64,000 nt of DNA from Thiocapsa marina 5811 (GTDB lineage: Bacteria; Pseudomonadota; Gammaproteobacteria; Chromatiales; Chromatiaceae), in the NCBI RefSeq assembly GCF_000223985.1, contig NZ_AFWV01000001.1:62001-126000 (forward strand), written 5' to 3'. Below are positions 37,495 through 47,017 of the stretch, one piece after another; position 1 is the stretch's first letter; the number at the start of each line of letters is the position of its first letter. A model generated the notes under the pieces. The model was not told where the DNA came from. It saw only the letters and a program-made list of their open reading frames with translations, and did no database searches. A program made the position numbers and the translations under genes.

Positions 37495-40400
37495 CTATCC
37501 AGCCGGAGAACTGCCCCAGGATGCGCATAGGTCCGCAGCCGGCATCGGTCGGCCGTAGAGATAACCCTGCCCGATGTCACATCCCTCCCGGCGCAAAAAC
37601 GCATTCTGCGCCTCGCGCTCGACGCCTTCGGCGATCACCTCCAGGCCTAGACTCTTTCCGAGCCCGATAATCGCACGAGCAATCATGCCGCCGTCCTCGG
37701 CGGCATCCAGGTCTTGAACGAAAGACGCGTCGATCTTCAGACGATTCAGAGGCAATTGCCGGATATAACCCAAGGAGGAATAGCCGGTCCCGAAATCGTC
37801 GACGGCGATCGCGATGCCCAGAGCACGGAGTCCGCGCAATGCGTCGATCGCCCGGTCGGCCCTTTGCATGATCATGGACTCGGTCAGCTCCAGCTCGAGC
37901 CTGGCCGGCGCCAGTCCGGTCTCTTCCAGGATGTCGCTCACCTGGCCCACCAGCGAGTCACGACCCAGTTGCTGCGCAGAGAGGTTGACGGCCACCCGCG
38001 GAACCGACAGGCCGGATGCGTCCCAATCCATCATCTGAACGCACGCGGCACGCAGAACCCAGACGCCGATCTCGTCGATGATGCCCATCTCCTCCGCAAC
38101 CGAGATGAAACACCCGGGAGCCAGCAGTCCCTGCTCGGGATGCTGCCAACGAACCAGCGCCTCGACACCGGCGAGTCGACCGGTCGAAAGCTGAATTTGG
38201 GGCTGGTAGTGGACCAACAGCTCGCCTCGGCGCACCGCCGCACGAAGGTCGTTCTCGAGACGCAGGCGATCGAACGCACTCGCGGTCAGGTCGGGCTCGT
38301 AATACTGGTAGGTGTTTCGGCCCATCTCCTTGGCCGTGTACATGGCCGTGTCGGCGTGCCGCAGGAGGTCGTCGGCGGTTTCGCCGTTTGAAGAAAACAG
38401 GCTGATACCGATGCTCACGGTGACGTAGAGTTTGCGGTCGTCCAGAGTGAGCGGTTCTGCAAAAACGCTCAGCAGGTTTGCGGCGAAAACACCGGCACGA
38501 CGCTCGCTGACGCCATCTTCCAACAAGACAACGAATTCGTCCCCGCCGAGGCGCGCCAGGGTATCGCCGCCGCGAATTCGAGAGGCTAAACGCCGGGCGA
38601 CCTGCTGTAGAAGGCTATCGCCCGCAGGGTGCCCCAAGGTCTCGTTGATTGTCTTGAAGCGGTCCAAATCGACCAGCAGAACAGCCAACGGGGACCGCGC
38701 CCGCGCAGCGTGCGCGATCGCATGCTCCAGACGGTCTCGCAAGAGTACGCGGTTCGGCAGACCCGTGAGTGCATCGTGATGAGTCAAAAAGACAAGCTGC
38801 GACTCCGATTCCCGGAGAGCCGAGATGTCGGCGAACACCGCGACGTAGTTCGTCAAGGTTCCCACGTCATCGTAGACGCTCGCGATCGTCATCCACTCGG
38901 GATAAATCTCCCCGTTCTTGCGCTTATTCCAGAGCTCGCCGCACCACCGACCCGTCGTCCCGATACTGGCCCACATCCCTTCGTAAAAGGCCCGGCCGTG
39001 GCGCCCGGATTGAAGAATCCTCGGATTTTGCCCGAGAACCTCGGCCTCGCTGTAGCCGGTGATCTCGGTGAAGGCAAGATTCACCGAGACGATGTTGCCC
39101 CGTGCGTCCGTCACTGTGACGCCTTCGGCTGCACTTTCGAAAGCGCGAGCTGCCTGCCTCAGTCGCTCCTCGGCCTCGCGTCGCTCCGTTATGTCGCGGG
39201 TCGTGGCGACCAATGTCAGCTCACCACCCGCCTCGGCACGGCACTGTCGAGAGGTCGTCTCGACCCAGATATGGGTTTCGTCCGCCCGACGAAGCCGATA
39301 CCGAAGCGTCGGCAGCGGCGCCGAAACACCCGCCTCAAGCCCGGCTCGCTGTTGCGCGGCGAGCAGGGCATGGTCCTCCGGATGGATGAAGTCGTAGGCG
39401 CTTTTGCCTAATAGCGCCTCCGCATCGAAGCCAAGCAGCGTCCGACACGCCGGTGATACATAGAGGTAACGTGACTCGACATCGTGCACCGAAATCATGT
39501 CGGTCGCATGGTCCGCCAACAAGCGATAGTGGCGTTCGCTCTCGGCGAGGGCGGCTTCGCTCGCGACGTGCTCCAGAGTGTAGGACACGTCCATCGCCAT
39601 CTCTTCCAAGAGCCCGTTCACCTGCGGATCGAAGAAGTCCGCATCGCCCGCATAGAAGACGATAACGCCGACAATCCTTTCTTGCTCTCGCAACGGAAAG
39701 GCTACGCAGCTGCCGATGTCCTGACTGGACGACTCGCCGCCTGCGCACGGAGTCTTGTCACCAAGCCGACAGTCCGCGCATCGGGCGGGCTTGCCATGCA
39801 TCGCCGCCACCAGTCCGTGAAGCAATCCCTCCGGACCGTCCTCCGCAAGCGAAACCCCCGCAAGACATCCGGGGTCCGTACCGTGGCTGCCCAGCAGCGA
39901 AAGATAATCTGCGTCAACCTCGAAACCATAGATGGCGCAGGCCACCAATCCACCATGCTCGACGGCGATCCGGGCGATCTGCATCGAGAATGCGGCGGGA
40001 TCATGGATGCGAACCATGGCGCGGTTGGAATGGCTCAGGGTGTCGTACAAACGCGACATCCGCTCTGCGCTCCGCTCCGCTGCGTGGCGCGCCGTGATAT
40101 CCCGATTGACACCGCGGCGACCCGAATAGGTGCCGTCGTCGTAGACTGCTTGGCATTGGTGCTCGACCCAGCGTGTCTGTCCCGACTGCTCGATCAGCCG
40201 CAACCGCATTTTCGTGTGGGATCCGTTGGCCGGAGAATAGGTATCGACGTGGTGACGATCCCATGCCATGCGGTCGTCCGGATGGAGCAAACGCCGGAAA
40301 AGGTCAGGGTCGGCAAGGAATGCCTCGGGCGGATAGCCGGTCAGCGTGCGACAAGCCGGGGAAACATAGCGATAGTGTCCGTCGGAGCCCACCCAATAAT

Positions 40401-41088
40401 CCCAATCCAACGAGTAGTCCGCAAGGATGCGATAGCGATGCTCGCTCTCCGCCAAGGCCCGATGCGCGGATTTGATCGCCTCCGCTTGAGCCAAGGGCTC
40501 CGTGAGATCCACGATTGCACAAACCAGCTCCATGGCCTCGGCATCACGCGTCGGCAACCGAGCAACGTGGAGCTCGCCCTTGAAGGGCGTGTTGTCCGAG
40601 GTGCGAAAGACCACCTCGTGTTGGACACTGGAACCATTCGACGAGGCCGCCGCCAACGCCTCCCCGAGCTGGGCGGTGGAACGCTTGTCCAGGAGACTTG
40701 CGAGAAACCGGGGCCGACCGCGAATACCGTCCAAGAGAAACAGCCGCATGGCTTCGGCACTCGCCTCGAGGATCATGCCGGAACGCTCGATGACCAGCGC
40801 GGCCAGCGGCAATCCCGCGAAAAATGCCCTCGACCGACCGACAGCCACTTCGGCGATCGCTTGAGACTCACGCAGCTCCGCGTTCTGCACTTCCAGCTCG
40901 GCCTGGTAAACCCGAAGCTCTTCGATCAGCTTGGCCGGATCGAAATCAGCCTCCGCAAGTCCAGCGTCGAGCGCGTCGCACGGCAGCGGACCATCGAAGC
41001 ACGGTCGCGCAGATGAAGTCGGCTCGACACCGCCGACATTGGAATCGCGGGCAGGAGGGTTGTCGCTGGTGTAGGGAACCTTGGGCAT
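37495..41088 (-). CDS. PAS/GAF sensor with GGDEF and EAL domains (cyclic-di-GMP turnover)
   Basis: This 1,197-aa sensory protein has no predicted membrane segment. From the N-terminus it shows a PAS domain, another PAS domain with PAC motif (about 215-340), a GAF-like domain (about 360-510), two more PAS domains (about 520-760), GGDEF and EAL. The diguanylate cyclase motif is intact (RLGGDEF, about residue 846) and so are the phosphodiesterase motifs (EALVRWQHP about 976; ELTESM; VDDFGTGYSS; KIDASFV). It could therefore make or break cyclic-di-GMP. The GAF-like part carries a cysteine cluster (CADCRLGDKTPC...C) that might bind a metal or report redox state. The ATG is preceded by AAGGAG. It is a single gene. 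Confidence 0.92.
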   Translation of the reverse strand: MPKVPYTSDNPPARDSNVGGVEPTSSARPCFDGPLPCDALDAGLAEADFDPAKLIEELRVYQAELEVQNAELRESQAIAEVAVGRSRAFFAGLPLAALVIERSGMILEASAEAMRLFLLDGIRGRPRFLASLLDKRSTAQLGEALAAASSNGSSVQHEVVFRTSDNTPFKGELHVARLPTRDAEAMELVCAIVDLTEPLAQAEAIKSAHRALAESEHRYRILADYSLDWDYWVGSDGHYRYVSPACRTLTGYPPEAFLADPDLFRRLLHPDDRMAWDRHHVDTYSPANGSHTKMRLRLIEQSGQTRWVEHQCQAVYDDGTYSGRRGVNRDITARHAAERSAERMSRLYDTLSHSNRAMVRIHDPAAFSMQIARIAVEHGGLVACAIYGFEVDADYLSLLGSHGTDPGCLAGVSLAEDGPEGLLHGLVAAMHGKPARCADCRLGDKTPCAGGESSSQDIGSCVAFPLREQERIVGVIVFYAGDADFFDPQVNGLLEEMAMDVSYTLEHVASEAALAESERHYRLLADHATDMISVHDVESRYLYVSPACRTLLGFDAEALLGKSAYDFIHPEDHALLAAQQRAGLEAGVSAPLPTLRYRLRRADETHIWVETTSRQCRAEAGGELTLVATTRDITERREAEERLRQAARAFESAAEGVTVTDARGNIVSVNLAFTEITGYSEAEVLGQNPRILQSGRHGRAFYEGMWASIGTTGRWCGELWNKRKNGEIYPEWMTIASVYDDVGTLTNYVAVFADISALRESESQLVFLTHHDALTGLPNRVLLRDRLEHAIAHAARARSPLAVLLVDLDRFKTINETLGHPAGDSLLQQVARRLASRIRGGDTLARLGGDEFVVLLEDGVSERRAGVFAANLLSVFAEPLTLDDRKLYVTVSIGISLFSSNGETADDLLRHADTAMYTAKEMGRNTYQYYEPDLTASAFDRLRLENDLRAAVRRGELLVHYQPQIQLSTGRLAGVEALVRWQHPEQGLLAPGCFISVAEEMGIIDEIGVWVLRAACVQMMDWDASGLSVPRVAVNLSAQQLGRDSLVGQVSDILEETGLAPARLELELTESMIMQRADRAIDALRGLRALGIAIAVDDFGTGYSSLGYIRQLPLNRLKIDASFVQDLDAAEDGGMIARAIIGLGKSLGLEVIAEGVEREAQNAFLRREGCDIGQGYLYGRPMPAADLCASWGSSPAG

Positions 41089-41590
41089 CGCGTTGAGCTC
41101 CTTGCGCTTTCGACGAAAAGATGCCCTTGATCCAGCAGGCGACCTGGCACTGGAGTCTAAACGAGTCGCGGTGGGAAAACGAGATCGGCTCCGCGAAACT
41201 ACGAGGCGTTATTTCACATCAAGCCGCCGTCGGCACCGCACTTGGCCGAACGCCGGCCCGCAGTTCTGGAATCGGATTTCCGGTGCGCGTAAGATCCGGG
41301 TTAGCCGCTTCTCTTGCCCCGTCATGAGATCTCGCATTTTAGCCCGACATCGCTGACGGCACTTCAACGCATGCTCGGCCGCGACGAGCGGGTGATTCAA
41401 ACTTCGAATTCAACGGATATTTGTATCGGAAGATCCTGAATCCATGGCGAGCGCGCTCGATGGCTACCGGCGCACCGAGACGACAGTCACGATTGCATCC
41501 CGGGCCAAGCCATCGATTGATCAGGCTACGCGGTTTCGGTCTTGCGCGCCGGCGATGAATCCAAGCCGAACGCCTCAACCAGGACGTGAA
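41089..41590. other. Intergenic region without recognisable gene
   Basis: These 502 bp separate the divergent GGDEF/EAL gene and the heptaheme cytochrome gene. An open frame covers 41444-41590 on the plus strand but it reads as an unconserved extension of the cytochrome gene. I see no RNA gene, terminator or repeat. It presumably holds two promoters. Confidence 0.5.
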
Positions 41591-42631
41591 ATGAAAGCAT
41601 CACGCAGTCGGGCGATCCAAGGTATCGACCAAGCCCGACCAGACGATGAAAACCCACAACGGAGCGCCCGGCCGGCAAGCCCGCGGGCCCGACTGCTGCT
41701 TGGCGTTTGCCTCGGACTGTTGGCCTTGAGCGCAACTGCCGACGGGATCGAGGTAGCGCCTCCAAAAACCACCGACGAAGCGATCGACCTCCAGCTCGCC
41801 GAAGCCGCTGCGGATCGGCACGCCTGTCTGCGCTGTCATGCAATGTCGACCCTTGCCTATCGAAACCCCGAGAACAGCGACATCGTCGGTCTCTCCCTCG
41901 ATCGCGAAGCACTCGCGCACTCGGTCCACGGCGAGCTGGCCTGCATCGACTGCCATCGCCGCAGCTATCGTCGCTATCCGCATCCGGACCGGCCTGCTCC
42001 CGGCGATCTGGACTGTATCGGGTGCCACGAAGACGAAGACCAGAACCTGAGCCGAGGGTGGGTCGACATCGATGCCGAGTTCAAGCGCAGCGTCCATGCG
42101 GTCTCGGACTCGCCGGAGGCCGCGGGCTTCAGTTGTCACTCCTGTCACGACCCGCATCGCTTCCGCCCGGCCGCGGTGGGAGAGCCCATCGCCCAGATCG
42201 TGCGGAACCACAACGAGGTCTGCCTGTCTTGCCATGAGAAGCTCGTCGCGCCATTGAACACGAGCCATGACTGGCTGCCGAACCGAGACGCCCACTGGGC
42301 ATCGGTGCGTTGTGTCGACTGTCACACGCCTGCCGCCGTCTTTGCGAATCACGACATTCTGCCCGCCGAGCAAAGCGAGAAGAACTGCGTGAGCTGTCAC
42401 TCCTCCGACCCGCAGCTCCTCGCGCGGCTCTATCAATTCCGATCGGAGGACGATATTGCCCGCCGCGGCTTGCTCGCCAAGGCCGTCTTCAACGAGGCCT
42501 ATGTGGTCGGATTGAGCAAGAGCCCGGCGCTCGACCGACTCAGCCTGATCATCATGGGCCTGGTGGTCCTGCTGCTGGCGGCGCACGGTGTCGGTCGCTA
42601 TCTCGCCCGTCGGGCGAACAGGAGGGCATGA
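41591..42631 (+). CDS. Membrane-anchored heptaheme c-type cytochrome
   Basis: The 346-aa product has an N-terminal signal/anchor (RARLLLGVCLGLLALSATA) and seven CxxCH haem-binding motifs starting at residues 79, 118, 142, 182, 211, 241 and 266, with many extra histidines as likely distal ligands. A C-terminal transmembrane helix (about 317-333) is followed by basic residues. It thus exposes a haem wire to the periplasm. NapC/NrfH-type quinol oxidases have four haems and an N-terminal anchor, so this is a different layout. The stop overlaps the start of the cytochrome b gene, so the three genes 41591-45479 form an operon. The ATG at 41591 follows an AGGA site. Confidence 0.88.
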   Translation: MKASRSRAIQGIDQARPDDENPQRSARPASPRARLLLGVCLGLLALSATADGIEVAPPKTTDEAIDLQLAEAAADRHACLRCHAMSTLAYRNPENSDIVGLSLDREALAHSVHGELACIDCHRRSYRRYPHPDRPAPGDLDCIGCHEDEDQNLSRGWVDIDAEFKRSVHAVSDSPEAAGFSCHSCHDPHRFRPAAVGEPIAQIVRNHNEVCLSCHEKLVAPLNTSHDWLPNRDAHWASVRCVDCHTPAAVFANHDILPAEQSEKNCVSCHSSDPQLLARLYQFRSEDDIARRGLLAKAVFNEAYVVGLSKSPALDRLSLIIMGLVVLLLAAHGVGRYLARRANRRA

Positions 42632-43290
42632 TGACATCGCTGTATCTCTATCCGGCTTGGCTGCGGCTTTGGCATTGGATCAATGCGCTCTTGTTCCTGA
42701 CCTTGGTCGCCTCCGGGGTCAGCATGCATTACGCCGGAGCCGATTGGCTGATGCCCTTCGCCGCTGCGCGAGTCGTGCACAATACCGCCGGGATTCTTTT
42801 GACCGTCGCTTGGATCGGATTCGTCGTCGCGAATGCCAGGAGCGCGAATGCGCGCCACTATCGTGTCCGGTTTCGCACGCTTATCGGGGATTTGATCGCC
42901 CAAACGCGCTACTACATGATCGGAATCTTTCGGCTCGAGCCGCATCCATTCCACGTCACCGAGGCCATGAAGTTCAACACACTTCAGCAGCTCAGCTATC
43001 TCGGCGTCATGTACGGGCTGATGCCGATCCTCATCATCAGCGGCTGGGCCTTCCTCTATTCGGTCTATCTGCCGGAGACCCTGTTCGGTCTCGGCAGCGT
43101 TTGGGTCGTTGCCATGACCCATGTCGTCGTCAGCTATCTTCTGGCACTCTTTCTCTTGGTGCACATGTATATCATCACGACCGGCGAGACGGTTTTCTCG
43201 AATCTCCGCGCCATGATCACCGGTTGGCATCGCGAAAACGACCCGCCCCGCCCAGAGACCCCGGCTTCGGCCCCGCGTGAGACGCCATGA
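42631..43290 (+). CDS. Cytochrome b561-type (Ni/Fe-hydrogenase or thiosulfate reductase b-like) membrane subunit
   Basis: The 219-aa product has four to five transmembrane helices with the family pattern: histidines in RLWHWINALLFLTLVASG and RVVHNTAGILLTV and, near the C-terminus, MTHVVVSYLLALFLLVHMYIITTGE. These would ligate two b haems. Such subunits exchange electrons between the quinone pool and a periplasmic partner. Its two neighbours are multiheme cytochromes, which it probably serves. The ATG at 42631 is better spaced from the AGGAGG site than the ATG at 42628. It overlaps the next gene by four bases. Confidence 0.88.
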   Translation: MTSLYLYPAWLRLWHWINALLFLTLVASGVSMHYAGADWLMPFAAARVVHNTAGILLTVAWIGFVVANARSANARHYRVRFRTLIGDLIAQTRYYMIGIFRLEPHPFHVTEAMKFNTLQQLSYLGVMYGLMPILIISGWAFLYSVYLPETLFGLGSVWVVAMTHVVVSYLLALFLLVHMYIITTGETVFSNLRAMITGWHRENDPPRPETPASAPRETP

Positions 43291-45479
43291 ACGCATTCGC
43301 CAAGACCCTGTTGACACCCAAGAACGCACGTCGGCTCCTCATCACGGTTGCAGTCGGACTACTTGTCCTGTTCGTACTCTACAAGGTGGTGTATCCGATC
43401 GCTTTCGACGCCTATGTGGGCAAATCAAACGCGCCTTTGACCTATGCCAATAGTCAGCCGATCAGCGAGGCCGAGCTCGAAGCGATGGCGACCGAGCTCT
43501 CGCTGAGCTCGCGCCGCGCGGCCGCCGAGGCGATCGTCGGACAAAACGACGGCGCCTTCGCCCGCCGGGTCAAGGTCGAGATGCTCATGAACACGCAGTC
43601 CTTCATGCGTGAGCACGAGCCGACGCATATCAAGTACTTTCGTGATGCGAATATCCTGCAATACGAAGGACCCAAGACCTGCCTGCAGTGTCACGCCACC
43701 ATCAAGGTCCGGCATCACGACGGGCGCACCTCCGAGGTCGACACACTCGACGACATCGTCAACTCGGTCCATTTCAAGTTCCAAAGCGACGGCGGCGGCG
43801 GCTTCTCGACCTACGGCTACGACGGGCGCCAGGTGAACGCAGAGGGCAGTCGCCCGATCCCGGTCGGCAAGATCAACCGCGCCTGCGGGATCCCCGGCAG
43901 CTTCTCCTGGACCGGCTGGGCGGCGTTGGTGGAGAGTCGACCCGAAGCGACGCATGGCGAGGTTGAATTACGCAGCGAAGGCTGCGGCCAATGCCATATC
44001 GGCGGGAACTATCAGCCGGCGACCGAGAAGATGATGCCGATCGGCGACGTGCCCGATGTTGCCAAAGAGGGTATCGATTGTTTGATCTGTCATTCCACCG
44101 AATACGACATGAACCAACGGTATGTGATCCGCGATGATGTCGGATTGCGCTGGAATCAGGACCGGACGATGCGCGCCGCGCTCACCGTGGGGCGCTCGAC
44201 GACCAAGAACTGTCTGAACTGTCATCAGCACAACATGGGCGGGGATGCCTATCTGCACAACGAGGCTGCACAGGCACTCGGCGATAAGAACCAGCGCCTG
44301 CTTCATACGGGCGCCAAACGCGGCAACCCGTTCAGCCCGCAGGACGACGTGCATGCCGCGGCCGGTCTGCAATGCACCGATTGCCATGTTCCGGAAGGCC
44401 ACAAGATCCCGCGCGGCCGGATGGGTGTCGATCTCGTCGCCAACGATCTGCCGAATGTCGAGGTCTCCTGCACCACCTGTCACACCGCCGCACCGCACAA
44501 CCGCTCCGAGCACAAGGCGTTGCTCAACGGGCATCTGGATCGGATCGCCTGCGAGACCTGTCATATCAGGGAGCTTCAGGAGAACAATGTCGTGCTTCGC
44601 GACTGGGTTCACCCGACGTGGGATGCGGAGGAAGGCATCTTCACGCCCACCGACATCTATCGCTCCGGCGAGGTCAACAAGGGCTTCACCTTCCTCTGGT
44701 TCAACGGCAACGGAACCTTCCTTGCGAACGCCCTGGGCAACAATCCGAACGGCTCGACCGAGTACGACCCGCTCATGGCGCAACTGGCCCGGATCGATGA
44801 TCCCGAGATCGTCGCCGCCGTGCGCGAGAAGGCGATCGAGCTGAAGAAGACCTATCCCGACATCGACGTGGACGCCTATGTCGAAGCCGCAACCGACCCG
44901 CTGTCCCAGCTCACGCCCGAGCAATTGGATAAGCGGCGCCGAATGCTGGATGAAAACCTGCGTGCGCATATGAACGACGGAGAAAGCCGCATCTATCCCT
45001 TCAAGCTCTTCAACGCCATGATGTACGAAGACATGGGAAATCAAGGTCCGTTCGGCGCCATGATTCTGCCGTTCGATTACGCGACCTACTACGAGACGGG
45101 AGACACGACCGCGTCCGTGAAGCAGGCAATCCAAGATCCCATCGTCCAGCGCATGTATCAAGAGCCGTTCAAGCTCTATATGATGGACGAGTTCATGGCC
45201 TATTTCGGTGTCAGCGGCGGATGGAAGACCCATTACCCGCTGGTCGACGGCAAGCTCGAGAACGTCGAGCCTAAATGGATGCGACAGATGGGCTCGCTCA
45301 TGATCAATCACGGCATTCAACCCGTGGGCCGCGATTGCGTCGAATGCCATTCGCCGAACGGCATCCTGAATTATCGTGCCTTGGGCTATTCGCCGGAGCG
45401 TGCCGCGGAGCTCGAGAACCTCGACATCGTCGAGAATCTCCGCCCCGCGGCAAGCTTTTCCGCGACGGATGGCGGCTAG
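43287..45479 (+). CDS. Membrane-anchored octaheme c-type cytochrome of unknown substrate
   Basis: The 730-aa product has an N-terminal membrane anchor (LLITVAVGLLVLFVLYKVVY) and a large periplasmic domain with eight CxxCH motifs at about residues 132, 233, 265, 309, 363, 395, 422 and 684. The last is isolated from the rest by 260 residues. Octaheme enzymes such as tetrathionate reductase (OTR), hydroxylamine oxidoreductase and octaheme nitrite reductase are relatives to consider. Here no CxxCK motif is visible and the protein is larger than OTR, as I know it. I infer a terminal reductase or oxidase working with the upstream cytochrome b and heptaheme protein. A sulfur substrate would fit the organism but is unproven. 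Confidence 0.88.
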   Translation: MNAFAKTLLTPKNARRLLITVAVGLLVLFVLYKVVYPIAFDAYVGKSNAPLTYANSQPISEAELEAMATELSLSSRRAAAEAIVGQNDGAFARRVKVEMLMNTQSFMREHEPTHIKYFRDANILQYEGPKTCLQCHATIKVRHHDGRTSEVDTLDDIVNSVHFKFQSDGGGGFSTYGYDGRQVNAEGSRPIPVGKINRACGIPGSFSWTGWAALVESRPEATHGEVELRSEGCGQCHIGGNYQPATEKMMPIGDVPDVAKEGIDCLICHSTEYDMNQRYVIRDDVGLRWNQDRTMRAALTVGRSTTKNCLNCHQHNMGGDAYLHNEAAQALGDKNQRLLHTGAKRGNPFSPQDDVHAAAGLQCTDCHVPEGHKIPRGRMGVDLVANDLPNVEVSCTTCHTAAPHNRSEHKALLNGHLDRIACETCHIRELQENNVVLRDWVHPTWDAEEGIFTPTDIYRSGEVNKGFTFLWFNGNGTFLANALGNNPNGSTEYDPLMAQLARIDDPEIVAAVREKAIELKKTYPDIDVDAYVEAATDPLSQLTPEQLDKRRRMLDENLRAHMNDGESRIYPFKLFNAMMYEDMGNQGPFGAMILPFDYATYYETGDTTASVKQAIQDPIVQRMYQEPFKLYMMDEFMAYFGVSGGWKTHYPLVDGKLENVEPKWMRQMGSLMINHGIQPVGRDCVECHSPNGILNYRALGYSPERAAELENLDIVENLRPAASFSATDGG

Positions 45480-45514
45480 CTCGCCTCCCGGGACCTCGAT
45501 ATCGGAATCACCGC

Positions 45515-45997
45515 ATGGGACTCGCACTGAGACTCTATGAAAGCCTGACCGAAGCGCCGGACGATACGACGCGCTTTCGGCTCATCGTCGACACCATCGA
45601 TGCCTTGGAGCAACAGTGGCCGCGAGGCGGCGATGTGGCACTTCGGTCGGATGTCCGCGAATCCGAGCTGCGGCTCCAAAAGGAAATCGAGCAGGTCAGA
45701 AGCGAGCTCAAGAAAGACATCGCTGAGCTTCGTGCGGACATGCACAAAGAGATCGCCGAGCTTCGTGCGGACATGCACAAAGAGATCGCCGAGCTGCGTG
45801 CGGACATGCACAAGGAGATCGCCAAGCTACGGGGCGAGGTCCAAAAGGACATCGCCGAGCTACGGAGCGAGGTCCAGAAGGATATTGCCAACCTCCATGC
45901 CGCGATCGAGCGCACCAAGGTCGATCTGCTGAAGTGGATCGTCCCGCTGATGCTGGGCCAAGTCGCCGCGCTCGCGGCCTTGGTCAAGCTCCTTTGA
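45515..45997 (+). CDS. Coiled-coil protein with 11-residue repeats and C-terminal membrane anchor
   Basis: The 160-aa product has an N-terminal globular segment (MGLALRLYESLTEAPDDTTRFRLIVDTIDALE) and a long coiled coil. From about residue 68 the coil contains six successive 11-residue units of the type (D/E)IAELRADMHK. A C-terminal hydrophobic helix follows (WIVPLMLGQVAALAALVKLL). This resembles the DUF1640/CCDC90-type family of membrane-anchored coiled-coil proteins. The first three units are nearly identical 33-bp direct repeats in the DNA (45716-45814). The ATG at 45515 was chosen by the start of the conserved part. Function unknown; it stands 35 bp after the octaheme gene and could be co-transcribed. 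Confidence 0.75.
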   Translation: MGLALRLYESLTEAPDDTTRFRLIVDTIDALEQQWPRGGDVALRSDVRESELRLQKEIEQVRSELKKDIAELRADMHKEIAELRADMHKEIAELRADMHKEIAKLRGEVQKDIAELRSEVQKDIANLHAAIERTKVDLLKWIVPLMLGQVAALAALVKLL

Positions 45998-46048
45998 AGA
46001 GACCGCGCAAGCTCGCCGCGCTCGCGCCGATCGCAGTTGCACCGTGCC

Positions 46049-46167
46049 CGGCGCGGCTTAAAGTATTAAAAAATATTAAATTCTAAACCGCGTCTCACCG
46101 GGATCGAGGATATCTCCGAAGCCAAACGCACAATCAGAACGACGCATGCCGCTCCGGGCGCGGTTTA
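46049..46167. repeat. Double-hairpin stop-codon element, copy B (inverted, shortened)
   Basis: This is an inverted copy relative to the other three. On the minus strand it starts TAAACCGCGCCC at 46167 and gives arsM its TAA stop. It then has the inner part (tttggcttcggagat ... gtgagacgcggttta) and the AT-rich spacer, and ends at a partial second hairpin arm. By eye it is about 80% identical to the first half of copy C on the other side of arsM. Confidence 0.85.
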
Positions 46168-46983
46168 GCCCGGCTTGTTCGCCTCGATGCTCGCCGAGAC
46201 CAGATAATCCGTGACCGGCGTTCCCGGGGCCCAGTCCTGAATAAAGTCCCGGCTCTCGTCCTTCGGCGACACGCGCACCTGATCGAATCCCGCACCCTTC
46301 AGCATCTGCTCGAGTACATCGATCCGGGCCGCCCCCGCCATGCACCCGGTGTAGAGCGACAGGTCCGACCGGAGATCCTCCGGCAGCTCGGCAGTCGCGA
46401 CGATGTCCGAGATGGCCAGTCGCCCGCCCGGCTTGAGCACCCGAAATGCCTCCGCGAAGACACGGGCTTTGTCCGGAGACAGGTTGATGACGCAGTTTGA
46501 GATGATGACGTCGACCGAGCCATCCGCCAGCGGCAGGTTCTCGATCTCGCCGAGTCGAAATTCCACGTTCCGATAACCGACCGCCTCGGCGTGCGCATCC
46601 GCGTTGCTGCGCGCCTTGGTCAGCATCTCCGGTGTCATGTCGACGCCGATGACGCGACCGGTCTCGCCCACTTGCCGGGAGGCGAGAAAAGAATCGAACC
46701 CGGCGCCGCTGCCCAGATCCAATACCGTCTCACCCGGCTTCAGCGCGGCGATCGCTTGGGGATTGCCGCAACCCAAGCCGAGATTCGCACCCTCGGGTAC
46801 GGCGGCGGTCTCGGCCTCGCTGTACCCGAGCAGGGTCGATTGGATCGGCACGGGCGCGCAACAACCGCCCGCAGAGGACGGGGCGCAGCAATCGGCCCCC
46901 TCGCCTCCCGCCACCGCTCGTGCCGTCGCACCGTAGCGATCGCGCACCGCTTGGCGAAGGTTGTCTTGCTCGTTATTTTTCAT
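46165..46983 (-). CDS. arsM: Arsenite S-adenosylmethionine methyltransferase
   Basis: ArsM methylates As(III) to methylated arsenicals in the cytosol, a detoxification step. The 272-aa product shows the SAM-binding motif [24 protein letters not shown], and the cysteines expected for arsenic binding in SNCVINL and TGCMAGA. An N-terminal cysteine-rich stretch ([13 protein letters not shown]) is common in bacterial ArsM. The ATG at 46983 has a GGGAGA site six bases upstream. The gene stands alone and is bracketed by inverted copies B and C of the double-hairpin element. No arsR or arsenic transporter is near. Confidence 0.93.
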   Translation of the reverse strand: MKNNEQDNLRQAVRDRYGATARAVAGGEGADCCAPSSAGGCCAPVPIQSTLLGYSEAETAAVPEGANLGLGCGNPQAIAALKPGETVLDLGSGAGFDSFLASRQVGETGRVIGVDMTPEMLTKARSNADAHAEAVGYRNVEFRLGEIENLPLADGSVDVIISNCVINLSPDKARVFAEAFRVLKPGGRLAISDIVATAELPEDLRSDLSLYTGCMAGAARIDVLEQMLKGAGFDQVRVSPKDESRDFIQDWAPGTPVTDYLVSASIEANKPG

Positions 46984-47017
46984 TCTGTTCTCCCGTCGGG
47001 TCATGCCGAGAACGAAC

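Noticed and set aside
45716-45847. 33-bp direct repeats considered as a CRISPR array or mobile repeat
   Set aside because: They are in-frame codons for 11-residue coiled-coil units of a protein gene.
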